From assembly GCF_002287075.1 (NCBI RefSeq), contig NZ_NSKE01000002.1:1-64000 (forward strand): a stretch of DNA of 64,000 nucleotides, read 5' to 3'. This document shows, in pieces, positions 34,718-43,781 of this stretch. The first letter of the stretch is position 1. Every line of letters begins with the position of its first letter. Both the position numbers and the translations under genes were made by a program. This DNA comes from Fodinibius salipaludis. GTDB lineage: Bacteria; Bacteroidota; Rhodothermia; Balneolales; Balneolaceae. A model generated the notes under the pieces. The model searched no databases. It had not been told where the DNA came from and saw only the letters and a list, made by a program, of their open reading frames with translations.

Positions 34718-36403
34718 TTACTCTTCGCGCCGAACTCTCACCACTCGGCTGTTATTATCATTCACCTCAATGTATACCATTACCATTTTACCGGCGCCGG
34801 AATATTCACTGCCAATCGTTTTGATATCAAATCGCAGAACATCATTTAAAAGCTTTTCGTCTTGTAATTCTACAGATAATTGAGGCTCATTTATTTCTCG
34901 ATCTCCTGACAGAACCTTGCTTTCTGATTCAATTTCGACTCGATACTTATGATTTGAAGCCGATACCAATCCACTATTCACACTTAAATCCGTAAACGTT
35001 AGCAAAAGAGTCTTATTCTCAATTTCAGCATCAAATTTATCAAGCGGATTTATTTTTGCAAACCAATGGCGACCTATCTTATCCCGGCGCTCTATCAGGG
35101 TTCGAACGATGTATTCCTCTGCTTTGGGATTGGAATATTGCCCCGTTTCAACGATAGTACGAATATCTTCATCCGAAAAACTCATGACATGTTTGGCACC
35201 CCAAAACGCATCGCGAAGCGTCATATTCTCAAAGGGCGGCAGCGGATGCGTAGGAACCCATCGTCCCGGTTTAAAAACATCTGATCGAAAATAGCCCACT
35301 GAAGGATAGGGCACCTCGGGCTCAACCGTTTCCCACGGCGTAATATATCCGCCCAGCGAAACAGCCGACACCAACATATAACGCGGATCAATCAGGTAAG
35401 CCTGTCCCTGTATGGGTTTGTGACTCGACATACCGTTGGCACCCAGTGTATTCCCAAAATCCTGCACGTAATGACCAATGTAACCTTCATTGTTATAAAC
35501 CGCCATCGTGTTGGCATCACGCCGGTCGGTATCATTGAGCCAGGAACTAATCACCCGCATGCCGCGCAGCTCACGGCGATGTTCATGTGCCACCCGATCG
35601 TTTGGATCGCCTTTTAGCGTTCCTTCAAAATTCCAAGGTCCAAGGGGAACTCCATCTACAAATTTACTAGCCAGCGCTCGAACTTTCCCATCCGCATTCT
35701 GTGGACGATTTTTCACGATCTCCTGATAATCGGTCACCGTCATGGCACGTTTCTCCCCACCCTCTTCTACCGTAACACCTTCGGCAATAGTTACGTTACC
35801 GGGATCAAAATAAGTAATTTCGGATTCGGGAACGGTGTAGCCGGCTGCGTAGAAAACCTTCGTCCCGATTACTTCTGCAGCAGTCGTTAACTCAGGGTAA
35901 TCATAGCCATCAAACTTTATCAAGTAGCGGTTTCCATTTTCATCCTCTATAAAAAAACCGGAATTTGCTCCTTCAAGTTTCGCTTTAAAAATGGTCCACT
36001 CTCCCTTCGTATCGGGTGCCTTTGTATTAGGTCCGGCCGCCAACTCTTTCGGCGACATCTCATCGTAATAATGGCGATATGTGTACCAGCTCGATTCGGG
36101 AACCTCATCGAGCTTGTTAATATTATCGGCCTGACGTTTATCGCTTATTCCTAAACCTTGTCCCAACCAGCGTCCCGTTCGGTTCAGGTTCAACGGTTTT
36201 TCAAGCTGATGGAAAATAGTATTATCGATGCGATCCCAGTACTGGTATTGCGGCTTTTCTTCGGGCTTCTCGATGCGCGCCGTATCGGGATCAAACGTTT
36301 TTACAGGGCCCTTGGTATAAGGTTTTGTGGTTGAACAGCCCTGTAGAAAAACAATAGCTGACAGTACCGCAACCCCGATACTATGTATGTAATTAATCTT
36401 CAT
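34718..36403 (-). CDS. Lipoprotein with a protein-kinase-like (HipA/FAM20-like) core
   Basis: The 561-residue product is a lipoprotein (lipobox FLQGC, Cys23). The middle part has residues placed as in kinase folds. K163 in RYLIKFDGYDYPE is a candidate ATP-binding lysine, with E177 in a following helix. D293-x4-N298 in WLNDTDRRDANT matches the catalytic-loop Asp and Asn spacing, and D315-F-G in HYVQDFGNTLG matches the metal-binding DFG. The C-terminal 100 residues look beta-rich. I infer an extracytoplasmic kinase or pseudokinase; no named family is recognised. It lies between a barrel gene (6-base gap) and a phosphatase gene (11-base gap). Confidence 0.6.
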   Translation of the reverse strand: MKINYIHSIGVAVLSAIVFLQGCSTTKPYTKGPVKTFDPDTARIEKPEEKPQYQYWDRIDNTIFHQLEKPLNLNRTGRWLGQGLGISDKRQADNINKLDEVPESSWYTYRHYYDEMSPKELAAGPNTKAPDTKGEWTIFKAKLEGANSGFFIEDENGNRYLIKFDGYDYPELTTAAEVIGTKVFYAAGYTVPESEITYFDPGNVTIAEGVTVEEGGEKRAMTVTDYQEIVKNRPQNADGKVRALASKFVDGVPLGPWNFEGTLKGDPNDRVAHEHRRELRGMRVISSWLNDTDRRDANTMAVYNNEGYIGHYVQDFGNTLGANGMSSHKPIQGQAYLIDPRYMLVSAVSLGGYITPWETVEPEVPYPSVGYFRSDVFKPGRWVPTHPLPPFENMTLRDAFWGAKHVMSFSDEDIRTIVETGQYSNPKAEEYIVRTLIERRDKIGRHWFAKINPLDKFDAEIENKTLLLTFTDLSVNSGLVSASNHKYRVEIESESKVLSGDREINEPQLSVELQDEKLLNDVLRFDIKTIGSEYSGAGKMVMVYIEVNDNNSRVVRVRREE

Positions 36404-36409
36404 CGTACA

Positions 36410-37687
36410 CTAAAAGTTTGGCGTTATACTGATGATAAATCGTCCGCCCTCGTTGCTGAACGCAAATTCTGAACGAAAGGCCAATCCTTTTTGGGATAAC
36501 AGGTGAAAACCGAACCCATAAGAAGAACGGAAGGCGTCCAGCGAGATATCGCTATAGTCATTAAACGGTTGACCCTGATCGGCAAAAAGAACTATATCCA
36601 AAAAGTCCCAGATTGGATAGCGATATTCGGCCGTGAACAGTACAGTACCGTGAGCACGAAAACGGTTACTGGGAAAGCCACGAAGATTGCGACTCCCACC
36701 AAGCGAACGTAACTCATAAAAAGGAATATTGGTCGAACCAATATTCCTTTGTTTTTGTAACTCCATCTTAATACCCAGTCGGCGCGTTTCAGGCAAAATA
36801 GGGACCGGCACAAAGTGGTGGATGGCTCCCCGGTATTCTAAGTATTTCAAATTAGGATTGTTGGTTGACTGTGCCCACCCGACCCCCACCTTATATTGTG
36901 TGCCACTTAGGGTTCGCTTGCGTCCATTTTTGTAATTGAACGTCCAGTTGTTAGCCACTGAAAACAGCTTTGTATTTCCGAGCAATGACACAGGAACCTG
37001 TTCATTAATGTCATCCTCATACCGGCTCGTTTTGATGGTTCGATCCCAAAATCCTGTAGTAATTTGAGTATGTAACCAGCTATTTACCTGCTGATTGTAA
37101 TTAACCTGGATATTTCCAAATTCGCTGGCGTAACTTAGATCCTCACTCGTATTGTCTAAATAAAAAGAGCGCTCAGGAGCATTTTCGTACTCTCCCGCGA
37201 AGGTAAGACTGCTATTGGGAACTCCCTTAATGGGAATCTGGTATTGCAGATCAAATTCGTTATATACTTGCGAACCGAATAAAATTTCTGCCCGTGCCCG
37301 GTGATCCTCAAAAAAGAGGTGATCATGATACAAGAGCGCTCCCGCGGCAAAACCTTCTTCACCCCCTATTTCTATCAGCGGTAAAAATCCGTATGGTCCG
37401 CGTTCCCCCTCAAACCAGTGCGGAAATTTGTCTTCGGCATATTTTACCCCGTAGCCCACCGGACGGCTTACCCAATGCAACAGATACGATGGAGCGGCCA
37501 GAATATGGTAGCCAATGCTACGATCCGTTTCATAAGGCACTGTATTGGGATGTACGTGTTTTGCTTTCAAAGAGTCCGCGGATTGTGAAAAAACCATTGC
37601 CGGATACAGCATGCCCATAACAAGCAAAAGGACTATAATCCATAACTTGTTGTATGCAAAATCAGATATTTCGTTTTGAAATTGCAT
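36410..37687 (-). CDS. BamA/TamA-family outer-membrane beta-barrel protein
   Basis: The ATG at 37687 directly follows the stop of the upstream gene with one base between them and is the likely start; an open extension to 37822 is part of that upstream gene. The 425-residue product has a signal peptide (about 1-35, ending VFSQ) and then an all-beta barrel of the bacterial surface antigen type. The conserved loop RSLGGSRNLRGFPSNR and the final strand ending in Phe (ISITPNF) are present. There are no POTRA domains, so a general Bam role is unlikely. It may pass or anchor the lipoproteins encoded downstream. Confidence 0.8.
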   Translation of the reverse strand: MQFQNEISDFAYNKLWIIVLLLVMGMLYPAMVFSQSADSLKAKHVHPNTVPYETDRSIGYHILAAPSYLLHWVSRPVGYGVKYAEDKFPHWFEGERGPYGFLPLIEIGGEEGFAAGALLYHDHLFFEDHRARAEILFGSQVYNEFDLQYQIPIKGVPNSSLTFAGEYENAPERSFYLDNTSEDLSYASEFGNIQVNYNQQVNSWLHTQITTGFWDRTIKTSRYEDDINEQVPVSLLGNTKLFSVANNWTFNYKNGRKRTLSGTQYKVGVGWAQSTNNPNLKYLEYRGAIHHFVPVPILPETRRLGIKMELQKQRNIGSTNIPFYELRSLGGSRNLRGFPSNRFRAHGTVLFTAEYRYPIWDFLDIVLFADQGQPFNDYSDISLDAFRSSYGFGFHLLSQKGLAFRSEFAFSNEGGRFIISITPNF

Positions 37688-37688
37688 A

Positions 37689-40421
37689 CTATTCCCCAAC
37701 CTCAACATTTGCTTTCTGTGCCAGCTGGCGTTGCCGTTCTGTTTCTTGCTCATCCTCAAGGTTGGGAGCCAACTTTTCCTCAAGTTCTGCGTGGCAGATT
37801 CCTTTAAGGAAAAAGAGCACATCTTCGGTATCCGAAAGTGCGCTGGTAAAGCTATTAGGGGGTAAACGGTCGGTGTGATACGTTTCCAAAATTGGAATCA
37901 ACAGTTTCCGAACCTCCCAGTTAATAAGGTTTTCAATAAATTCAATTGCATCCGATCGTAATCGCGGATTGTCACCCACTATGGCTTTGTAAGCGTTATC
38001 AATATCCTCGATATCATTATTCAAGCTCAATAACCTGAATATATTTTCGAACGTTTGCTCGATCTCATACTCTAAAATCTCATCTGCTTCATCTGAAAGT
38101 TTAACCTTGCCACTCTGGTAAAACGTAAGGGCTTTTTTAAGTTTTGAATATCGGTCAATCTCTCGCTCAATATTTTGAGCAATCACTTCATCCGATACCC
38201 GAAATATCGGACGCTCTTTTCGCATTCGTAGCAATGCCTTGACAATACCATGCCGGATGGGAATGGAGCAGAACTTCAGACTCATCTTAAGGATTTCCCA
38301 AGAATCTTCACTCACAGTCTGAGAAAATAGCCATGGGATATACCGGCGCGTTGACACCGGTAAATGGGAATCAGTCATGTGATCATACATGGTTCCGTAT
38401 ATCCGACTACCGTACTCTCTTAGTGCCTTTTCTACTGCTTTGCGATAAATACCACTACCCATCAACAGCAGCAAGTCGTGCACAAATCGTCGATCCTGTG
38501 TTTTAGCCGTACTTTCAATCGCTTGCTTAACCACGGAGGGATTTTCATCATTAAGTAACTCCTTTAACAGGTGCGCATAACGATTTTCATACATTTCCCC
38601 CAACAACTTTGCCGATTGTTTGCGAAGTTCATGTCCATATTCTCCATAAAAATGTACGGCCTCATCTAATAATTTATCTGTTATCAGCTTCTTCTCTTCT
38701 TCAATCCCTTCTTCAGCAATAAGAGCCATCGCTACCGCCTGTACCCGAGCATCGTCGTGATGTAAGCCTACAGTAAGTTTTTCCCGGCGATCTCCTTCAT
38801 AAAACTGATAGACATATCGGATGGCTTCCATACGCACATCGGCATCTTCATCATAGGCTAAATCCATCACCTCATCCACCCAGTCACCAAGCTCACGTTT
38901 CCGTAATAGTCGTACGATATTAATGCGAACTTTACAGCTTGAATGCTTTAGATTTCTGATGAGTAAGTTAGAATCTACATCAAAATCTTTTTCTCGCATT
39001 ACATTCAAAGCCCAAAGTACATCTGATTCCTCATCGCTCTTTAACAGCTTCTGTATACTCTCTTCATTGGCCTCCTCAAACCGGCTACTATTTTCAGTAC
39101 TTTTATCCCAATCGCCTTTCATTTTCCGTTTCAACGTATTACGGAAAACATCCACATACGAGTTTCCCGCCATCTTTGCGATTACTACCCAGGCAACAAG
39201 TAACGTAATCACCACAACGGATATCTCCTGCACATCGAGATTTAATCCAAATGTCAATCCGAGCAGTAACAATCCCGTAAGTCCCTGGGCTCCGTGATCC
39301 ACAAAAAGATCAATAAATACCTTAACCCGATTTTTTAACTCTTCCGGAAGTGGTACGAAAAGTAATTCGCGTCCGGTACGATCAATAGAGTGTTTGAGCG
39401 TTTGGTCAATACCGCGACTGATGGTACCGGCCACCAATCCCGGGATAAGTAGCATTCCACCAGCACTTATCAACAATGCAAGAGGTAACAATAGTAACGC
39501 ACCGGATACCCCATACTTTTTAGTAAAAATAGTCCCGATAAAAAGCTGAATAATCAGTGCTATCAGACTGACGCGACCATAAAATCTCCCCATAAAGCTG
39601 GTTAATCCAGCTTCGGTTGTATAGGCAGCCTCAGCCACTGTCTTAAACTGATAGTCAATGAGCGTTGTGACCATTACAGTAACTGCGATAAGGGCTGTGA
39701 TTAAAAGCAGATGGTTGTGAGACAAAATCTCTTTTAACGGATTCGAAGGAATGGCTTGATCCGCTTTTCTATACTCCTTTTTGTCTACCGATGATAAATT
39801 CGACTTGCCATTCTTTCTTAGAATTAACCACACCAGCGGAGCTGTTGCTGCGATAATTATTGCTGATATCAACAGCAGAGATTCGGGCTGTAACGAAAGC
39901 TGATTTACAAATATAGCAGTAAGCTCTCCGCCAGAAACACCACCCGCAATTGCTCCAAGGCTTAAAAACCCAAATATCTTTTTCGACTGTACCGAATTAA
40001 ATATCGTGTTGGCAAACAACCAGAACTGTGAAGTAATCAATACACTGTAAATGCTGACCCAAACATAAAATCCGTAGTACAGCCAGACTTTATTCATTTC
40101 TATAAAGAACCAGATCACAAACAGATTGGCTGCCAGAAAGAGCGTTATGGCTGAAACCACCCATCCCACAGAGTGGCGTTTAGAAAGCTTGGAGTACCCA
40201 ATAGATATCGGGATAACAGCAATAGCCGTCAAAATAAAGACAAACGGCAAATTATAGGCTCCAACCTGCTCCAGAAACAAGCTATCGCGTACCGGCTTTA
40301 GCAAGTACAGCGTATTAAGCAGCACGAAATTATACGCAAACATCAAAAAAGCCTGCGTTTTTATTTCAGGTTCGAGCGTAAAAAGGGCCCTAAAATCTTT
40401 CCCAACGTTTCTGATATCCAT
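37689..40421 (-). CDS. ATP/ADP-translocase-like (Npt/NTT family) transporter fused to HEAT repeats
   Basis: The 910-residue protein starts with about 11-12 membrane helices (20 to about 425). Segments such as NTLYLLKPVRDSLFLEQVG (36-54) and SRGIDQTLKHSIDRTGRELLFVPLPEELKNR are the hallmarks of the NTT nucleotide transporter family known from rickettsiae, chlamydiae and plastids. Residues about 440-900 are cytoplasmic helical HEAT-type repeats (for example SCKVRINIVRLLRKRELGDW, DADVRMEAIRYV). It heads a five-gene operon. The substrate is unproven; nucleotide movement across the inner membrane is inferred from the family. Confidence 0.8.
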   Translation of the reverse strand: MDIRNVGKDFRALFTLEPEIKTQAFLMFAYNFVLLNTLYLLKPVRDSLFLEQVGAYNLPFVFILTAIAVIPISIGYSKLSKRHSVGWVVSAITLFLAANLFVIWFFIEMNKVWLYYGFYVWVSIYSVLITSQFWLFANTIFNSVQSKKIFGFLSLGAIAGGVSGGELTAIFVNQLSLQPESLLLISAIIIAATAPLVWLILRKNGKSNLSSVDKKEYRKADQAIPSNPLKEILSHNHLLLITALIAVTVMVTTLIDYQFKTVAEAAYTTEAGLTSFMGRFYGRVSLIALIIQLFIGTIFTKKYGVSGALLLLPLALLISAGGMLLIPGLVAGTISRGIDQTLKHSIDRTGRELLFVPLPEELKNRVKVFIDLFVDHGAQGLTGLLLLGLTFGLNLDVQEISVVVITLLVAWVVIAKMAGNSYVDVFRNTLKRKMKGDWDKSTENSSRFEEANEESIQKLLKSDEESDVLWALNVMREKDFDVDSNLLIRNLKHSSCKVRINIVRLLRKRELGDWVDEVMDLAYDEDADVRMEAIRYVYQFYEGDRREKLTVGLHHDDARVQAVAMALIAEEGIEEEKKLITDKLLDEAVHFYGEYGHELRKQSAKLLGEMYENRYAHLLKELLNDENPSVVKQAIESTAKTQDRRFVHDLLLLMGSGIYRKAVEKALREYGSRIYGTMYDHMTDSHLPVSTRRYIPWLFSQTVSEDSWEILKMSLKFCSIPIRHGIVKALLRMRKERPIFRVSDEVIAQNIEREIDRYSKLKKALTFYQSGKVKLSDEADEILEYEIEQTFENIFRLLSLNNDIEDIDNAYKAIVGDNPRLRSDAIEFIENLINWEVRKLLIPILETYHTDRLPPNSFTSALSDTEDVLFFLKGICHAELEEKLAPNLEDEQETERQRQLAQKANVEVGE

Positions 40422-40456
40422 ATCAAATTTTGTACCTCTTATTTTATAGAGCCCAA

Positions 40457-40500
40457 AACTATTAACTTTGTTTATAAATTACTAAACAAAGTTAATAGTT
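40457..40500. promoter_or_regulatory. Perfect 18-bp inverted repeat, probable operator of the five-gene operon
   Basis: AACTATTAACTTTGTTTA (40457-40474) is repeated as its exact complement at 40483-40500, with an 8-base centre. It lies 36 bases upstream of the 40421 start. The inner part (TTTGTTTA, 8 bases, TAAACAAA) resembles GbsR/MarR-type operators, and the operon ends with a GbsR-type gene. Confidence 0.7.
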
Positions 40501-40536
40501 AATTCCTATACCGTTCGTTTACCACATCTATGACAT

Positions 40537-40571
40537 AAAAAAGGCTCCACCTAAGAGTATTAGATGGAGCC
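40537..40571 (-). terminator. Rho-independent terminator after the CoA-transferase gene
   Basis: On the minus strand GGCTCCA (complement of 40565-40571) pairs with TGGAGCC (complement of 40543-40549), with further pairing inside (CTAA/TTAG). It is followed by a run of six T (complement of 40537-40542). It ends the 40611-41894 transcript. Confidence 0.9.
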
Positions 40572-40610
40572 CAGCTTTAATGTATTACCTAATTTTCTAA
40601 AAAAGGGATA

Positions 40611-41894
40611 TCAGACGTGCTTAAATCGATCACGCACTGCTTTTTCTATACTTTCACGGTGATCGGGGTGGGCAATGCTGATGAGCGCTTTAGCACGATC
40701 TCGCATGTTTTTACCATAAAGATTAGCAACGCCATACTCTGTTACTACATAGTGAACGTGCGCACGTGTAGTTACCACACCGGCTCCCTTCTTAAGATTT
40801 GGCACTATTTTGCTTTCGCCCCGGCTTGTAGTCGATGGCAGTGCAATAATCGGCTTACCTCCTTCGCTTAATGAGGCTCCGCGAATAAAGTCCATCTGGC
40901 CGCCTACCCCCGAATAGTGATAGGTTCCGATAGAATCGGCGCAAACCTGTCCGGTAATATCAACTTCTACCGCACTATTTATAGCCGTCACTTTAGGATT
41001 TCGACGAATCACGGCGGTATCATTTACATACTCCACATCAAGCATGGCAATCATTGGATTATCGTCTACAAAGTCATAGAGCTTGCGACTCCCCATCACA
41101 AAACTTCCAACAATCTTTTCGGGATGGGTGGCTTTATTTTTTCCGTTGATTACCCCTTTTTCAACGAGATCCATAACGCCATCCGAAAACATTTCGGTAT
41201 GAATTCCCAGATCTTTATGACCATCGAGCGCATCAAGTACAGCGTTAGGTATAGCACCAATTCCCATCTGCAGCGTAGCACCATTCTCAACAAGCTCTGC
41301 ACAATTTTGCCCAATTTTCTTTTCTGTCTCATCAGGCTCCAGCATGTTGAGTTCGTGAAGCGGTTCATCCGACTTCACCAAAGCATTAAAACGACTGGCA
41401 TGAAATATACCGTCTCCATGTGTCCGCGGCATATTGGGATTTACCAGAGCGATAGCTCGCTTTGCCTCCTGAAGGGCAGCGCGAGAAGCATCTACAGAAA
41501 CACCCAGCGAGCAATAACCATGTTTGTCAGGTGGAGAAACCTGAACGAGCGCGATATCAATTGGCATAATATCTTGACGAAAAAGTCCGGGCACTTCACT
41601 CAGGAAAATAGGCAAATAGTCGGCACTACCTTCGTTGACAGCCTTGCGAACGTTGGCTCCCACAAAAAAGGCATCCGTATGAAACGTATCACTGTATTCA
41701 GGTTTAACATACGGGGCTTCGCCCTCAGTATGGAGGTGAACGACTTCAACATTTTCGAGCTCGGGTGCTCGCGCCGTCATCGCATTAATCAGGGGCTGGG
41801 GCGCTGCCGCCACACTGTGAATAAAAACGCGGTCTCCTGAGTTAATAATTTTTACAGCTTCTTCTGCAGTAGTATACTTGTCTTTATAAGACAT
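40611..41894 (-). CDS. Acetyl-CoA hydrolase/transferase family CoA-transferase
   Basis: The 427-residue protein belongs to the family that includes 4-hydroxybutyrate CoA-transferase and acetate-succinate CoA-transferases. It contains VSPPDKHGYCSLGVSVD (120-136), the catalytic Glu234 in LGIHTEMFSDG, and GVGGQMDFIRGA near the C-terminus. It transfers CoA between acetate and another acyl group through a glutamyl-CoA intermediate. With the KAS III-like enzyme and nearby acyl-CoA genes, a short-chain acyl-CoA role is inferred. It is monocistronic with its own terminator. Confidence 0.88.
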   Translation of the reverse strand: MSYKDKYTTAEEAVKIINSGDRVFIHSVAAAPQPLINAMTARAPELENVEVVHLHTEGEAPYVKPEYSDTFHTDAFFVGANVRKAVNEGSADYLPIFLSEVPGLFRQDIMPIDIALVQVSPPDKHGYCSLGVSVDASRAALQEAKRAIALVNPNMPRTHGDGIFHASRFNALVKSDEPLHELNMLEPDETEKKIGQNCAELVENGATLQMGIGAIPNAVLDALDGHKDLGIHTEMFSDGVMDLVEKGVINGKNKATHPEKIVGSFVMGSRKLYDFVDDNPMIAMLDVEYVNDTAVIRRNPKVTAINSAVEVDITGQVCADSIGTYHYSGVGGQMDFIRGASLSEGGKPIIALPSTTSRGESKIVPNLKKGAGVVTTRAHVHYVVTEYGVANLYGKNMRDRAKALISIAHPDHRESIEKAVRDRFKHV

Positions 41895-42193
41895 ATAATT
41901 GGGGTCTTAAAACAATTAAATAGTTGTCAATTTTGTGATTTTTGAATCTCTTTTAAATACAAACATATCAACGCGTACCATAATGTAAAAACTCTCAAAA
42001 TCACCTCGAAATAATCACTCTAATATGTATTCGATATGAAGATTACATAAAAAAAGACATTTTTATATTAATTCCGGAAATTTATAGATTTTGGCTCTTT
42101 TCTTTTTGCAGTTCGACAAAATTATAAGCACCATACAGCACCAATGATCAAAGGACATTTTCAATACTTGCACTACTTCTATAATCTGATATT

Positions 42194-43276
42194 ATGGTTC
42201 ATAACAATCGCTCAATAATAACCGGCACCGGTTCTTATATTCCACCAAACAAGGTTCCAAACGAACATTTCCTGGATCGAACTTTTTTAAATGCCGATGG
42301 TTCTTCTTTTGATAAAACGAATGAAGAAATCATTCAGAAATTTGAAGAAATTACCGGTATTAAAGAGCGACGTTATGCGGCTGATGATGTACTCGCTTCC
42401 GATATGGGTGCAAAGGCTGCAGAAAAGGCACTTGAAGATGCCGGACTTGAGCCTGAAGAACTGGACTATATTATCGTAGCTCATAACTTTGGGGATGTCC
42501 GCGCTGATAATCCCGTAACCGATATGGTACCCAGTTTGGCATCACGGGTAAAGCAAAAGCTAAAAATTGACAACCCCTACTGTGTGGCATACGACCTTCC
42601 TTTTGGATGTCCGGGCTGGACACAGGGCATTATACAGTCAAACTATTACCTGCAAAGTGGAGATGCATCAAGTTGCCTCGTAATCGGTACGGAAACCCTT
42701 TCACGTATTTGCGACCCAAATGATCGCGACAGCATGATTTATGCGGATGGAGCGGGAGCTACGGTTTTAGAATCTCGGAAAACTGATGAGGATATCGGAA
42801 TTTTGAGTCATGCCGCTCGGACAGACGCCAAAGAGGAAGCATACTTTTTGCGGATGGAGCCTCCTTTTGATTCCGATTCGGCTGAAGCCCCCCTCTACAT
42901 GCATATGGATGGCAGAAAATTGTATCAGTATGCGCTTACCAATGTGCCCGATCTTGTGAAATCAAGTCTGGAAAAGGCCGACCTTGATTTCGAAGATGTT
43001 CACAAAGTGCTCATCCATCAGGCCAACGCCAAAATGGATGCAGCTATTTTAAAACGCCTTGGCAAGCTGTACGACAACCAAGAAGTTTCCGACGGCTTGA
43101 TGCCTATGACGATATCATGGCTTGGTAACACTTCTGTTGCCACCATACCCACCCTCCTTGATCTTATTCGCAAAAACAAAATGGAGGATCACCAAATCGA
43201 ATCAGGCGACAGCCTTGTTTTTTCATCTGTCGGTGCAGGCATGAATATTAACTCAGTGGTTTACCAAACGCCATAA
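42194..43276 (+). CDS. 3-oxoacyl-ACP synthase III (KAS III)-like condensing enzyme
   Basis: The 360-residue thiolase-fold enzyme has the catalytic triad of KAS III: Cys139 in DLPFGCPGW, His in VLIHQANAKM (near residue 275) and Asn in SWLGNTSVATIP (near residue 315). It is longer than standard FabH (about 320), with insertions near 30-45 and 100-125, so it is probably a specialised paralogue rather than the housekeeping FabH. No acyl-carrier protein gene is adjacent. The 300-base divergent gap upstream (41895-42193) shows nothing definite. Confidence 0.85.
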   Translation: MVHNNRSIITGTGSYIPPNKVPNEHFLDRTFLNADGSSFDKTNEEIIQKFEEITGIKERRYAADDVLASDMGAKAAEKALEDAGLEPEELDYIIVAHNFGDVRADNPVTDMVPSLASRVKQKLKIDNPYCVAYDLPFGCPGWTQGIIQSNYYLQSGDASSCLVIGTETLSRICDPNDRDSMIYADGAGATVLESRKTDEDIGILSHAARTDAKEEAYFLRMEPPFDSDSAEAPLYMHMDGRKLYQYALTNVPDLVKSSLEKADLDFEDVHKVLIHQANAKMDAAILKRLGKLYDNQEVSDGLMPMTISWLGNTSVATIPTLLDLIRKNKMEDHQIESGDSLVFSSVGAGMNINSVVYQTP

Positions 43277-43289
43277 CCTGAAGTCGAAT

Positions 43290-43676
43290 CTATAGGTTAT
43301 TGATTACTTTTTTCAGCAGATCCCGAACCTGTTGTGCTACCTCCCCAAGCTCATCATTTTCAATGGCCTGCATAGAAGCAACGGGATCAACAGCTGAAAC
43401 TTCAACATCCCCGTTTTCATGCTCCTGCACAATCACGTTACAGGGCAGCATCAATCCGATATGATCTTCTGAGGTCAGCGCTTTATGAGCCAGCGGCGGA
43501 TTACAGGCACCCAAAATCTGATATTTTTTGAAATCTACATCCAGCTTCTTTTTAAGCGTAGCCTTAATATCAATTTCGGTAAGTACACCAAATCCTTCCT
43601 CTTTAAGCGCTTCTGTTGTTTTCTCTATGGCATCTTCGAAAGTAGTGTCCAATGTTTTGCTAAAATGATACGACAT
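43290..43676 (-). CDS. DUF302 domain protein
   Basis: The 128-residue protein matches DUF302: the N-terminal SKTLDTTFEDAIEKTTEALKEEGFGVL, then QILGACNPPLAHKAL and IGLMLPCNVIVQE. The two Cys residues (ACNPP, LPCNV) are conserved in the family. DUF302 proteins are small alpha/beta proteins often found with oxidative-stress and thiol genes; the activity is unknown. It is the last gene downstream of Dps (105-base gap). Confidence 0.85.
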   Translation of the reverse strand: MSYHFSKTLDTTFEDAIEKTTEALKEEGFGVLTEIDIKATLKKKLDVDFKKYQILGACNPPLAHKALTSEDHIGLMLPCNVIVQEHENGDVEVSAVDPVASMQAIENDELGEVAQQVRDLLKKVINNL

Positions 43677-43781
43677 AATAGGAATAGTTAAATTTTTTAT
43701 ACATTAATTAAGACTCTAAAAGCCGAAGAAAAAGGCATCCATGAGTTACCATAAAAGCCTTTTCCCTATCTGCGTTCCATT

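Noticed and set aside
40917-41840. A 307-codon plus-strand open frame opposite the CoA-transferase gene
   Set aside because: No recognisable domain and no ribosome site; the minus-strand gene is intact with a catalytic Glu and a terminator.
43273-43300. Hairpin ATAACCT/AGGTTAT between the convergent KAS III-like and DUF302 genes as a terminator
   Set aside because: The arms are only 7 bp, overlap coding ends, and no T-run follows in either direction.
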